DNA of 64,000 bases from Novosphingobium ginsenosidimutans (GTDB taxonomy: Bacteria > Pseudomonadota > Alphaproteobacteria > Sphingomonadales > Sphingomonadaceae), in the NCBI RefSeq assembly GCF_007954425.1, contig NZ_CP042345.1:2168001-2232000 (forward strand), in the 5' to 3' direction. Below the pieces are notes generated by a model that worked only from the letters and a program-made list of their open reading frames with translations, made no database searches and had not been told where the DNA came from. This document shows, piece after piece, positions 35,254 through 43,203 of the stretch. Both the position numbers and the translations under genes were made by a program. Each line of letters begins with the position of its first letter. Position 1 is the stretch's first letter.

Positions 35254-36510
35254 ATGGCTGACGGGGGCAAGGGCTATTCGGCAAATGCCGTGCGGGCGGG
35301 CTGGGCGCTGGCGACGGTCGGGCTGGTTCAGGCCATTCTGACGATCAATTTGCCCCGTACCGACAAGACTCTGCCGCTGCGCGAGGAGCTGCGCAACTGG
35401 CACGTCCTCGTTGGGCTGACCCTGCTGGCGCTGGTGGTGTGGCGGCTGTGGCTGTGGTGGCGCGAGGAACGTGGGATGGCGCCCGTCCATGGCCTGCGCC
35501 CCGGCCTGTTCAACTGGGCCCGCACCCTAGCGCTGGCCAGCTATCTGCTGATCTTCGCGATGCCGATCTTCGGCGCGCTGTTTGCCTGGGGCGGGGGCAC
35601 GCTGGTTGCAGTCGGGCCACTGTTCAAGGTGCCGGTGCTGCTGCCCGAGAGCTATCGCTTGTGGCTGTTTGCGGGCTATTTCCACTCCGGCGCCGGCTTC
35701 ATGGCGATGCTGCTAAACCTCGCGGCACTGCTGACGGCGGCCTATGCCTGGCTGCGTTATGGCAAGGGTCTGCTGACGACATTTCCGCCGGGATTCGGGG
35801 TGCAATCGCTGCTGGCCTTGGGCACGACCAGCTATGCCATGGCGACCTTCAAATCGAGCGCGCCGGGGCCGGCGGCCGTGGCGCGCTACATCGCGATCAT
35901 CGTCGTGGTCTGGGCGGTGGGTGCACTGATCGCCCGCTGGCGCAAGGCCAAGGAGCGCGCGCCCGAGCCGATGGGCAAGGGCCGCCTCGCCGCCGCCGCG
36001 GTGGTGACCGGGATTCTCGCGCTCGGGTCATATGGCCCCTATGCGATGTTCCGCGTTGCGCCCTGGCCGATGGGCGATGTGATCGCGGGCCCGGCCGGCT
36101 TAACCTCGCACGCGGCGCCAGTCACCCGGGTGCAGGCCTGGGCCGAGACCGAATACGAGCGCACCGTCGCGAGCCAGACCTACAAGTGGTGCGGGTTCTG
36201 CCATACGTTCGAAAAGGGCGGAAAGACCAAGGCCGGGCCTAACCTCTATGCCATCTTCGGCCAGCGGATCGCTTCGGTGCCGAACTTCCACTATTCCCCG
36301 GCGCTGGCGGGCAAGCGCGACGCGGTGTGGGATGACGCCACGCTTGATGCGCTACTGGCCGATCCCGACAAGTTCGCGCCGGGCACCACGATGATCATCT
36401 CGTCCGGCCCAGTCAGCGACCCCAAGGTCCGCCGCGCGGTGATCAATATGCTGAAGCGCGATACGATGCCCGGTGCGATTGATATGGTTCCGGCGCCGGC
36501 CGGGCAGTAA
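35254..36510 (+). CDS. cytochrome b561-cytochrome c fusion, inner-membrane electron carrier
   Basis: 418 residues. Residues 1-170 form a four-helix cytochrome b561-type domain with candidate haem ligands His50 (LRNWHVLVGLTLL) and His144 (YFHSGAGFMAMLLN). Two more hydrophobic helices follow (about 210-225 and 245-262). The C-terminus (from about 295) is a class I cytochrome c with C-G-F-C-H at 313-317 and Met380 (PGTTMII) as likely sixth ligand. It would pass electrons between the membrane and a periplasmic redox partner. ATG at 35254, with GAGGAA upstream, is preferred over a TTG at 35248. Third gene of the operon. Confidence 0.83.
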   Translation: MADGGKGYSANAVRAGWALATVGLVQAILTINLPRTDKTLPLREELRNWHVLVGLTLLALVVWRLWLWWREERGMAPVHGLRPGLFNWARTLALASYLLIFAMPIFGALFAWGGGTLVAVGPLFKVPVLLPESYRLWLFAGYFHSGAGFMAMLLNLAALLTAAYAWLRYGKGLLTTFPPGFGVQSLLALGTTSYAMATFKSSAPGPAAVARYIAIIVVVWAVGALIARWRKAKERAPEPMGKGRLAAAAVVTGILALGSYGPYAMFRVAPWPMGDVIAGPAGLTSHAAPVTRVQAWAETEYERTVASQTYKWCGFCHTFEKGGKTKAGPNLYAIFGQRIASVPNFHYSPALAGKRDAVWDDATLDALLADPDKFAPGTTMIISSGPVSDPKVRRAVINMLKRDTMPGAIDMVPAPAGQ

Positions 36511-36514
36511 CGCC

Positions 36515-37693
36515 CTACTTAACCGCCCGCATGATCAGGTTGGCGAGCTTCGCATTGTCCCACTCGGGCTTGGCCGGCGGCGTATCGCCCATCCGCAGGA
36601 TCGCGAGGTCATATTTAGGCGAAAGGTACAGCACCTGGTTGCTGTTGCCATCGAACAGGAACAGGTCCGGATCGAGGTAGGGCTCGCTGTGCAGCACCTG
36701 CGGGCCCGGGCGGCCTGGTGCGCCAAAGCCTCGGCGTTCCTGCCACGGATTGCCGATCCAGATACCAAGGCCAAAGTGCGGGTTCTGCGCCGTGCCGCGG
36801 CGCATTTCCGCGACATAGCCCTTGGGCAGCAGCGCCTTCCCGCCCACCTTGCCGTCATTCAGCAGCAGCAGCCCCAGCCGCAGCCAGCTCTCGGCCGGCA
36901 AGTGCATGCAGCAGCCCGAATGGGCGAGGCCGCCAGGCCGGTTGACCCAGACCTTGCCGCCCTTCGCGCCAATCGGCTGGAGCACTTGGCGGCCAACGAA
37001 CTGGGCGTAGCGCATCTTGGTGGCGCGCTCGATCACCAGCGCGACCAACTCGCTTGGCGCATTGGCATAGCCGTAGACGGAGCCGGGGGTAGCGACGAGC
37101 GGGTAATTCTCGACAATGTGGCGGCCGTGGTCGGTATCGAGATAGGCGCGGTTGAGCGGGTGGTCGGGATCGGTGCTGAAGCCCTGTTCCAGCATGCCCG
37201 AGCGCATGTCGAGCAGGTAGCGGACCTTGATCGCCGCCTTGGGCGTGCCGCGCCACTCGGTCACGAAATCGGCGACAGACTGGTCAAGCGACTTGATGTA
37301 ACCCAGCTTGATCGCGCGGCCGACGGCAATCGCGGTAATCGGCTTGGCCATCGATTTGGAGACCAGCAGGCTCTCGGCGTTCCGCTCGCCATAATAGCGC
37401 TCGAACTCGATCTTGCCCTTGCGCCAGACGATCAGCGTCGAGGATTTGTTGGCTGCGGCATAGGCATCGGCTTCGGCCAGCGCGGCGGCCGGGATGCTCG
37501 GCTGGGTGAGGCGGGGCAGGGGCTTGGGCTTGGCGCCAACCACCTCTTCAAGCGGACCGAACGAGACCTGTCCGGGGGCCTTGAGGAAGGTCTCCCAGCG
37601 CTCCTTGTAGATCGCGGCATCATCCGCCAGCGCGGCGACGGATGCGCTGAGAGAAAGGCCCGCAAGGACCGAGTGAAGCAGTTTCAGGCTCAT
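36515..37693 (-). CDS. exported serine hydrolase, class C beta-lactamase/6-aminohexanoate-dimer hydrolase family, copy 1
   Basis: 392 residues with a probable signal peptide (MSLKLLHSVLAGLSLSASVAALA). Catalytic S-x-x-K in LLVSKSMAKPITAIAVG, Y-x-N in VYGYANAPSELVALVIE and the late HSEPYLDPDLFLFDG region. Such enzymes hydrolyse esters, linear amide oligomers or beta-lactams. It overlaps the related upstream gene by 4 nt and converges with the b561-cytochrome c gene. Tandem copies imply two related substrates or steps in the periplasm. Confidence 0.82.
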   Translation of the reverse strand: MSLKLLHSVLAGLSLSASVAALADDAAIYKERWETFLKAPGQVSFGPLEEVVGAKPKPLPRLTQPSIPAAALAEADAYAAANKSSTLIVWRKGKIEFERYYGERNAESLLVSKSMAKPITAIAVGRAIKLGYIKSLDQSVADFVTEWRGTPKAAIKVRYLLDMRSGMLEQGFSTDPDHPLNRAYLDTDHGRHIVENYPLVATPGSVYGYANAPSELVALVIERATKMRYAQFVGRQVLQPIGAKGGKVWVNRPGGLAHSGCCMHLPAESWLRLGLLLLNDGKVGGKALLPKGYVAEMRRGTAQNPHFGLGIWIGNPWQERRGFGAPGRPGPQVLHSEPYLDPDLFLFDGNSNQVLYLSPKYDLAILRMGDTPPAKPEWDNAKLANLIMRAVK

Positions 37694-38853
37694 CGCTGCA
37701 ATCCCTTCAGCGCCAGATTGACCAGTACGCCCTCGTCCCAGTCCGGACCCGGCGTTCCCGCCCGGGCAATGACCAGCTGGGCCGATCTCACGATATAGAC
37801 CCGCTGCCCGCCGAACCCGTCGAAATAGACCACGTCATCGGCCAGGAACGGCTCCGCCTGAGGGACGGTCACCGCCGATTCCTTCGAATAGCGCCGCTCC
37901 TTCACATAGGGCGATCCGCGCCAGATCCCCATGCCATAGCCGGGATTGCCGGCCGATGGCGCGGTGATCGCCGCGATCCATTTGGCGGGCAGCACTTGCT
38001 TGCCATTCCACTTGCCCTTGTGGCGGATCAGCTCACCCAGCCGCGCCCAATCGCTCAGGCCGGCGTTGAGATGGGCGTAGAAGCGCGGCTGGCCGCCTTC
38101 CGAATCCAGCCACAGCGTGGCGGGTCCGTTACCGAGTGGGCACCACAGCCGCTTGCTGAGGTATTCGGCATAGCGCCCCTTGCCGGCCCGTTCGGCCGCA
38201 TTGGCAAGGGCCAGTCCCGCCAGTTGCAGGTTGGCGTTGTTGTAATTGAAGGCACCCGGCGGGCCTTCCTGCGGCAAGGCCAGAGCAGTCTGGCTGGAAT
38301 TGCCCAGCATCAACTCGATTGCCGCATCCTCGCGCTTAGCCAGTGACGGGTTCTTGAGGCCGCTTGCCATCGACAGCAGCTGGCGCAGGGTGATCTTGCC
38401 GCGCGGATCGTCCTGCAGTGCCGGGATATAGCGGCCGACCGGATCGTCGACCGACTTGATCAGCCCATCGGCAATCGCCGCGCCCATCAGCAGGGCGACG
38501 ACCGACTTGTGAGTTGAATTGGTCTGAAGCGGCGTGGCGCCGGTGACGCCGGGGGCATAGCTTTCGCCCACGACCTTGCCATCCACCAGCACGATCAACC
38601 CGGCACCGCCGCGCGCATCGGACCACTGCTTCATCGCTGCGAATGCGCCCGGCGCCAAGGTGGCGGCCGATCCAGCGGCGAGGGGTTTGGCCGGGCAGCC
38701 AGGCACTGCTTCGGCCGGTGTCAGGTGATCGGTTCGGGTGATCGGCTGGCCCATCGCCTTGCCCATATTGGCCATGGCCTGCGGGCTGGGCGCGGCGGAA
38801 ACCGCAACTGGGGCGATGAGCAGGCCAAGGCCTGCGACGATATGGCGCAGCAT
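37690..38853 (-). CDS. exported serine hydrolase, class C beta-lactamase/6-aminohexanoate-dimer hydrolase family, copy 2
   Basis: 387 residues with signal peptide MLRHIVAGLGLLIAPVAVSAA. S-x-x-K occurs in QTNSTHKSVVALLMGAAI and Y-x-N in AFNYNNANLQLAGLAL; LLSMASGLKNPSL is the family's helical segment. Start at 38853 has AGGA in front. First gene of the two-gene operon, divergent from the exported alpha/beta hydrolase at 38970. An 8-bp match to the second shared element (TCTATCCG at 38902-38909) lies upstream but is weak by itself. Confidence 0.82.
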   Translation of the reverse strand: MLRHIVAGLGLLIAPVAVSAAPSPQAMANMGKAMGQPITRTDHLTPAEAVPGCPAKPLAAGSAATLAPGAFAAMKQWSDARGGAGLIVLVDGKVVGESYAPGVTGATPLQTNSTHKSVVALLMGAAIADGLIKSVDDPVGRYIPALQDDPRGKITLRQLLSMASGLKNPSLAKREDAAIELMLGNSSQTALALPQEGPPGAFNYNNANLQLAGLALANAAERAGKGRYAEYLSKRLWCPLGNGPATLWLDSEGGQPRFYAHLNAGLSDWARLGELIRHKGKWNGKQVLPAKWIAAITAPSAGNPGYGMGIWRGSPYVKERRYSKESAVTVPQAEPFLADDVVYFDGFGGQRVYIVRSAQLVIARAGTPGPDWDEGVLVNLALKGLQR

Positions 38854-38969
38854 TGAGCGATCCTGCCGCAGTAAGGGGTCAGGACCACTGTCTGCCGCGG
38901 GTCTATCCGGTTGTCGATCACTTGGCGGCATGGCGTGAACAGTGCGTTGGGTATAGCTATGCTGCCACG

Positions 38970-39776
38970 ATGCGCTTCCTGACCCTGCTCGCCGCCCTGC
39001 TGGCGCTGCTCTCCGCACCCGCTTTTGCCCGTCCGGAGAGCGCGGTCGTGCCGCTCGACAACGGGGCGGGGCGGACGGTGCCGGTCACCCTGGTGAAGCC
39101 GGAGGGGCGCGTGAAGGGCGTGCTGTTCTTCTCGCACGGGGCGCTGTCCAGCCCGGCGAAGTATGCGGCCTTGACCGAGAAATGGGCCGAGGCCGGCTAC
39201 TTCGTGGTCGCGCCGCTCCACGGCGACAGCACCGACTGGACCGGAACCAAGCCGCAACAGGCCGAGCAGTTGCCCTGGCGGCTGGCCGACATGGCGCTGG
39301 TGCGCGCATGGCTGCCAATGCTGGCAGGGCGGTTCGGCCTGCGCCTGGGCAGGGCACCGCTTTATGCCACCGGGCACAGCTTTGGCGCGCTGATCGCGAT
39401 CCTCTGGAACGATTCGGCGCTGCGCTCGGTCATCGCGATCTCGCCGCCGGGGCCGCTACCCGGCCTGCCGATGCCGCCCGAGGACAAGCCGTTGCTGGTG
39501 GTCACGGGGACGAAAGACTCCTTCCCGATGATCGCACCCAAGTGGCAGGATCACCTGACCGCCTACAACCAGGCCAAGGGCCCGTCGCTGGCCTATGTCG
39601 GGACCGATGCCGATCATTATTTCGGCGGGATCTATGGCCGGCCCGAACTGCCGGGGCCCAAGGCAGAGGCGGCCTTTGCCGATCTGGTGCCGCTGACGCT
39701 GGCCTTCCTGAAATCGCCGCGCAAGGCGGCAAGGTTCAAACCCAAGGCGGGCACGCTGGAAGCCAGGGGCTTCTAG
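38970..39776 (+). CDS. exported alpha/beta hydrolase (dienelactone-hydrolase/lipase-like)
   Basis: 268 residues with signal peptide MRFLTLLAALLALLSAPAFA. Nucleophile Ser in YATGHSFGALIAILW, and candidate acid and base in VVTGTKDSF and GTDADHYFGGIYGR. The layout VKGVLFFSHGALSSPAKYAALTEKWAEAGYFVVAPLH matches periplasmic dienelactone-hydrolase-like or chlorophyllase-like enzymes. It is a single gene, divergent from the serine hydrolases and convergent with the GPH transporter, with stops overlapping by 4 nt. It probably cleaves an ester of the imported substrate. Confidence 0.8.
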   Translation: MRFLTLLAALLALLSAPAFARPESAVVPLDNGAGRTVPVTLVKPEGRVKGVLFFSHGALSSPAKYAALTEKWAEAGYFVVAPLHGDSTDWTGTKPQQAEQLPWRLADMALVRAWLPMLAGRFGLRLGRAPLYATGHSFGALIAILWNDSALRSVIAISPPGPLPGLPMPPEDKPLLVVTGTKDSFPMIAPKWQDHLTAYNQAKGPSLAYVGTDADHYFGGIYGRPELPGPKAEAAFADLVPLTLAFLKSPRKAARFKPKAGTLEARGF

Positions 39777-41086
39777 TCGCGGCCCCACTTGGCGAAGGTT
39801 GCGGCCGCAATCACGTTGCAGGCGGCCGGGGCAAGGGCAAAGGCGATCAGGATCCCGGTCAGGGCCGAGGCCGGCTGCGGCCCACCCTGCGCCGCAGCCA
39901 CGGCATCGAAGCCGAAGGCCGAGAGGATCAACCCGGTGATCAGCGCCCCGCCCAGCGCAAAAGCGATCTTGTCGAGCGCGATGAACACCGACGAGTAGAG
40001 CCCGGCCTTGCCCTCGCCAGCGATGTCGCTGACCATCGAAAAACCAAGCATGGCCCAGCCTGAATTGCCGATCCCCAGGACCAGGGCAAAGCCATAGAGC
40101 AGCGGCAGGCCGCCAATCGACGAGGCCGCCCAACCAAGGTGGGCGACGGCATGAATCAGCGCGGCGACGACATAGGCGCGCCGCTTGCCGATCCGGGCCG
40201 CCACCTTAACCCACAGCGGCTGGGCAATTATGATGCCCACGCTGGCGATCAGCACCACTGGTCCGACCCGGTTGAGCGCGTCGGCGATGCCGAGGTTGTA
40301 ACTGATGAAGTACATCAGCCCGGCATAGGCCATGCCGGCGGCGACTAGCTGCAGCAGGTTGACCAGGGCCAGGACGGAAAAGCGCCGGTCCGCCAAGGCG
40401 GTCAGGGCGGCGCGCAGTGTGACCACTTCCTGCGAGGCCGGGCGCAGGCCGACACGCTTGGCAGCGGCCCCGGCGCCCCACCAACCGATCAGCAGCGATA
40501 CTGTGCAAAGCGCGGCGAGCATTTGCGCCATAGCTTCATAGCCCGGCTGTCCACCGCCCGAAGCCGCGGCATAGGCTGGTGCGACTGCCCCGGCGATCAG
40601 CACTCCGATCGCGGTAAAGGCCAGCCGCCAGGCCATCAGCACAGTGCGCTGGTGCGGGTTCAGCTGCAAGTCGCCGGCGATTGCCAGGTAAGGCACCGAA
40701 AGGCAGGCAAAGACTGCCATGTAGAGCGCGAAGGCAGTGGCAACATAGCCGGCCATCTCGCTTTCCGTCCCGCGCGGTACATGGAACAGCGCGATCATTG
40801 CCGCAGGGGCGGCCAGGGCCCCGATCAGCAGCCAGTGGCGGCGGGCAAAGCGGTGCTGATAGCGGTCAGAGACCAGGCCGGCGGAGACGTCAAACACGAT
40901 CCCGCCAACCAGCTTGGGCACGAAGATCGCGGTCCCTGCCAGTGCCGGGGAGACCCCCAGCACACTGGTCATGAAAAACAGCAGCAGCAGCGAGGGAACA
41001 TCGCGGAAGACCTGGCCAGCGATCTGGCCAAAGCCATATGCCACCTGTGCCGGAAGGCCCGGCCCCGCCGCTGTGCTGTCGTTCAA
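39773..41086 (-). CDS. GPH-type (MelB-like) cation symporter of the MFS
   Basis: 437 residues, about twelve membrane helices. GPH traits: YGFGQIAGQVFRDVPSLLLLFFMTSVLGVSPALAGTAIFVPKLVGGIVFDVSAGLVSDR and a central cytoplasmic loop with AAAKRVGLRPASQEVVTLRAAL. Family members carry sugars, glycosides or uronides with cations, and sphingomonad homologues may carry other organic substrates. A TTG start at 41086 has AGGGGAGATCGAG in front. It follows the DUF1838 gene by 35 bp, so the two are likely one operon. Confidence 0.8.
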   Translation of the reverse strand: MNDSTAAGPGLPAQVAYGFGQIAGQVFRDVPSLLLLFFMTSVLGVSPALAGTAIFVPKLVGGIVFDVSAGLVSDRYQHRFARRHWLLIGALAAPAAMIALFHVPRGTESEMAGYVATAFALYMAVFACLSVPYLAIAGDLQLNPHQRTVLMAWRLAFTAIGVLIAGAVAPAYAAASGGGQPGYEAMAQMLAALCTVSLLIGWWGAGAAAKRVGLRPASQEVVTLRAALTALADRRFSVLALVNLLQLVAAGMAYAGLMYFISYNLGIADALNRVGPVVLIASVGIIIAQPLWVKVAARIGKRRAYVVAALIHAVAHLGWAASSIGGLPLLYGFALVLGIGNSGWAMLGFSMVSDIAGEGKAGLYSSVFIALDKIAFALGGALITGLILSAFGFDAVAAAQGGPQPASALTGILIAFALAPAACNVIAAATFAKWGRD

Positions 41087-41121
41087 CTCGATCTCCCCTG
41101 TATCTTATCGCGGCAGGCTGT

Positions 41122-42177
41122 TCAGGTCTTGGGCGCTCCGCCGGCCTGCATGGCCCGGAACCAGGCCGGCAGCTCGGGATCCTTGGCGCGCGGGGGGCCT
41201 TCGGGGCCGACCGGTGCGGGCTTCTGGGTCCGCGCGTAGTTTTCGAGGCTTGAGAGCGAGACGTCTGACCAGGCTTCGGGCGCATGCATGAACTTGGGGA
41301 AGTGCTTCTCCGTGTAGTCCAGTACGCGGCGGTCGATGACCTCGATATTGTCGTGGGCACCCATGAAGCACTGGTACGCGCAATGCCCAGGGGTCTGCCC
41401 CATCAGCATCCACGGCAGCCATGGCGTGGTCCGCGCCCAGGTACCGTCGTACTCGACCGAAGTCTTCTTCGGGTCCTGCATGTCGCGCCAGTCGATCTGG
41501 TACAGGAAAGTCTCGGTCACCTGGTTGAACGGCGATCCGCTCTCGCGCGGCCACTTCGCGGGCTGGAGTGCGGAGGGGTAGAACAGGTGGATATTGCTGA
41601 ACCAGTGCAGCCGGTTGTCGCGGCGGCGGAAGTCAAGCTTGACCGGGACCTTCGGCGGCTTGTCCTTGTTCAGCCCGCCATAGGCTGGCGGCGGCGGATA
41701 GAAATCGGTGATGGTGTGGTTGAACGGATCGTTGGCGATCGGCACCACCTTGACCACTTCGTTGAAGTAGGGGTTGGTCCACTCCTCGATGATCTCGCCG
41801 CTCTTGAGGTCGGTGTAATAGCCCACCTCGCGCAGCACCTTCTTGTAGCCGCCGTCCTCACCCTCGTTCGGGAGCAGACGGGCGCAGGAAAAGCCGGTGA
41901 AGCCCACCAGATCGCGCAGTGCCTCGCCAGGGCGGACAGCCTGGACCACGCCATGGTACCAGCCGTACTTGGTCGATTTCATGTCGGTATTGCCGGCCAA
42001 CCGCGCCCAGGCATCGCGGCACCCGCGCGAGGTGGTCAGGTCAAGGTGCGGGCCCTTGAGCGAAGTCTGCACGCCGCCGCCCTTGCCAGCGGCGGGCTTG
42101 GCCCCTGCGGCACTTGGGATCACGCCGGATGCAGCGGCGAGCATCGCGGCGGAGGAGAGGAAGTCGCGGCGGTCCAT
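41122..42177 (-). CDS. Tat-exported DUF1838-like protein, copy 2
   Basis: 351 residues. Twin-arginine signal MDRRDFLSSAAMLAAASGVIPSAAGA. Core shared with the copy at 26521: LREVGYYTDLKSGEIIEEWTNPYFNEVVKVVPIANDPFNHTI and TTPWLPWMLMGQTPGHCAYQCFMGAHDN. Tat export implies folding, perhaps cofactor loading, before export. The other copy has a Sec-type signal, a notable difference between paralogues. Divergent from the IclR gene across a 118-bp gap. Function unknown. Confidence 0.72.
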   Translation of the reverse strand: MDRRDFLSSAAMLAAASGVIPSAAGAKPAAGKGGGVQTSLKGPHLDLTTSRGCRDAWARLAGNTDMKSTKYGWYHGVVQAVRPGEALRDLVGFTGFSCARLLPNEGEDGGYKKVLREVGYYTDLKSGEIIEEWTNPYFNEVVKVVPIANDPFNHTITDFYPPPPAYGGLNKDKPPKVPVKLDFRRRDNRLHWFSNIHLFYPSALQPAKWPRESGSPFNQVTETFLYQIDWRDMQDPKKTSVEYDGTWARTTPWLPWMLMGQTPGHCAYQCFMGAHDNIEVIDRRVLDYTEKHFPKFMHAPEAWSDVSLSSLENYARTQKPAPVGPEGPPRAKDPELPAWFRAMQAGGAPKT

Positions 42178-42257
42178 TCGGGTTTTTCCTCGCTAGGTGG
42201 ATAAATGCGAAGGCTATCCTGCCATGCCATCTGGACCAACATGAAACTCCCGTTAGT

Positions 42258-42277
42258 TTGACCGGCAGACGGATAGA
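42258..42277 (+). promoter_or_regulatory. second shared element, full copy (TTGACCGGCAGACGGATAGA)
   Basis: A 20-bp element 18 bp before the IclR start. It matches 19 of 20 bases with the element at 52791-52810 (minus strand) upstream of the methyltransferase operon, and in part the sequence at 33184-33203. It could be an autoregulatory IclR site or an unusual promoter; spacing is too short for TTGACC and GATAGA to be ordinary -35 and -10 boxes. Confidence 0.5.
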
Positions 42278-42295
42278 ACAGGGGTGGGCTCGGCG

Positions 42296-43090
42296 ATGAC
42301 GATGGAAAAAGGCGTTCCGATCCGCGCGATTACGCGGGGGCTTTCCGTGCTCCAGGCGGTCAACCGCGGCGGCTCGATTACCATGATGGAGATCGCCCGG
42401 ACCAGCCAGGTGCCCTATCCCACGGCGTGCCGGATCGTGCAGACGCTGCTGCACGAAGGGATGATCGAGCGCGAGCCGGCCCGCAAACGTTATCGGGCGA
42501 CGGCGCTCGTCCAGAGCCTGGCTTCAGGCTACCACGACGACAGTCACCTCGTTGAAGTGGCGCGCCCCCACATCGAGGCATTGACCGACAAGCTGCTCTG
42601 GCCGATTTCGATCACCAGCCGGGTCGGCGCACACATGATGGTACGCGATTCCACCCACACGCGCACATCGCTGACGCTCAACAACTATTACCCCGGCTTC
42701 ACCCTGCCGATCATGGAATGCTCGAGCGGCAAGGCCTATATGGCGTTCTGCAGTGATGCCGAGCGCGGGCATTTGCTCGACGGCCTGCGGACGATTGAGG
42801 GCGCGGCCGAAAAGATGGCCACCCTGCTGCTGTCGAACGATAACCTGCTGCGCGAAGTCCGTAACCAGGGTTACGCCACCCAATCGCGCAACGCCTACAC
42901 CGCCAACCCAGGTAAGACCTCGTCAATCGCGGTGCCTTTGTTCCGGGGCGAGGAAGTAGTCGGGGCGATCACGATCATCTTCTTCTCGGTTGCCATGACG
43001 ATGGAGAAGGCGGTCGCCCAATTTGTTGCGCCTTTGTCAGCGACGGCCAGGACAATCTCGGCTGAACTGACCGGTACGCTGGGGCGCTAG
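42296..43090 (+). CDS. IclR-family transcriptional regulator
   Basis: 264 residues. N-terminal winged helix-turn-helix: IRAITRGLSVLQAVNRGGSITMMEIARTSQVPYPTACRIVQTLLHEGMIERE. The C-terminal effector domain begins near HIEALTDKLLWPISITSRVGAHMMV and contains the IclR-type NYYPGFTLPIMECSSGKAYMAF and TSSIAVPLFRGEEVVGAITIIFFS. The start at 42296 (ATG) is favoured over a GTG at 42284. IclR proteins commonly control aromatic and organic-acid catabolism. It lies directly before TonB receptor 3 and its palindrome, so it is a candidate regulator of the cluster, as is the GntR protein at the right edge. Confidence 0.88.
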   Translation: MTMEKGVPIRAITRGLSVLQAVNRGGSITMMEIARTSQVPYPTACRIVQTLLHEGMIEREPARKRYRATALVQSLASGYHDDSHLVEVARPHIEALTDKLLWPISITSRVGAHMMVRDSTHTRTSLTLNNYYPGFTLPIMECSSGKAYMAFCSDAERGHLLDGLRTIEGAAEKMATLLLSNDNLLREVRNQGYATQSRNAYTANPGKTSSIAVPLFRGEEVVGAITIIFFSVAMTMEKAVAQFVAPLSATARTISAELTGTLGR

Positions 43091-43105
43091 GCCTGTTCGA
43101 CAGGC
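43091..43105. repeat. short inverted repeat GCCTGTTCGACAGGC
   Basis: Six-bp arms around a 3-nt loop immediately after the IclR stop. No T-run follows, so it is a weak terminator at best. It could instead be a small regulator site 22 bp before the palindrome at 43128. Confidence 0.25.
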
Positions 43106-43127
43106 GAATAAAAGCCGCTGGAGGATA

Positions 43128-43139
43128 TTGTCCGGACAA
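43128..43139. promoter_or_regulatory. palindromic operator TTGTCCGGACAA, site 9 (exact)
   Basis: Exact copy 64 bp upstream of TonB receptor 3, in the 113-bp gap after the IclR gene. It is the rightmost member; none occurs from 43.2 to 64 kb. Confidence 0.75.
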
Positions 43140-43203
43140 GTGTGCGATAGCTTGGTGATCGGGCGTCCTGCATCAGCAAGTGGGACGACACAGGGAGGCT
43201 AAA

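Noticed and set aside
43091..43105. Terminator after the IclR gene
   Set aside because: The stem is only six bp and no T-run follows; listed as an inverted repeat of low confidence.
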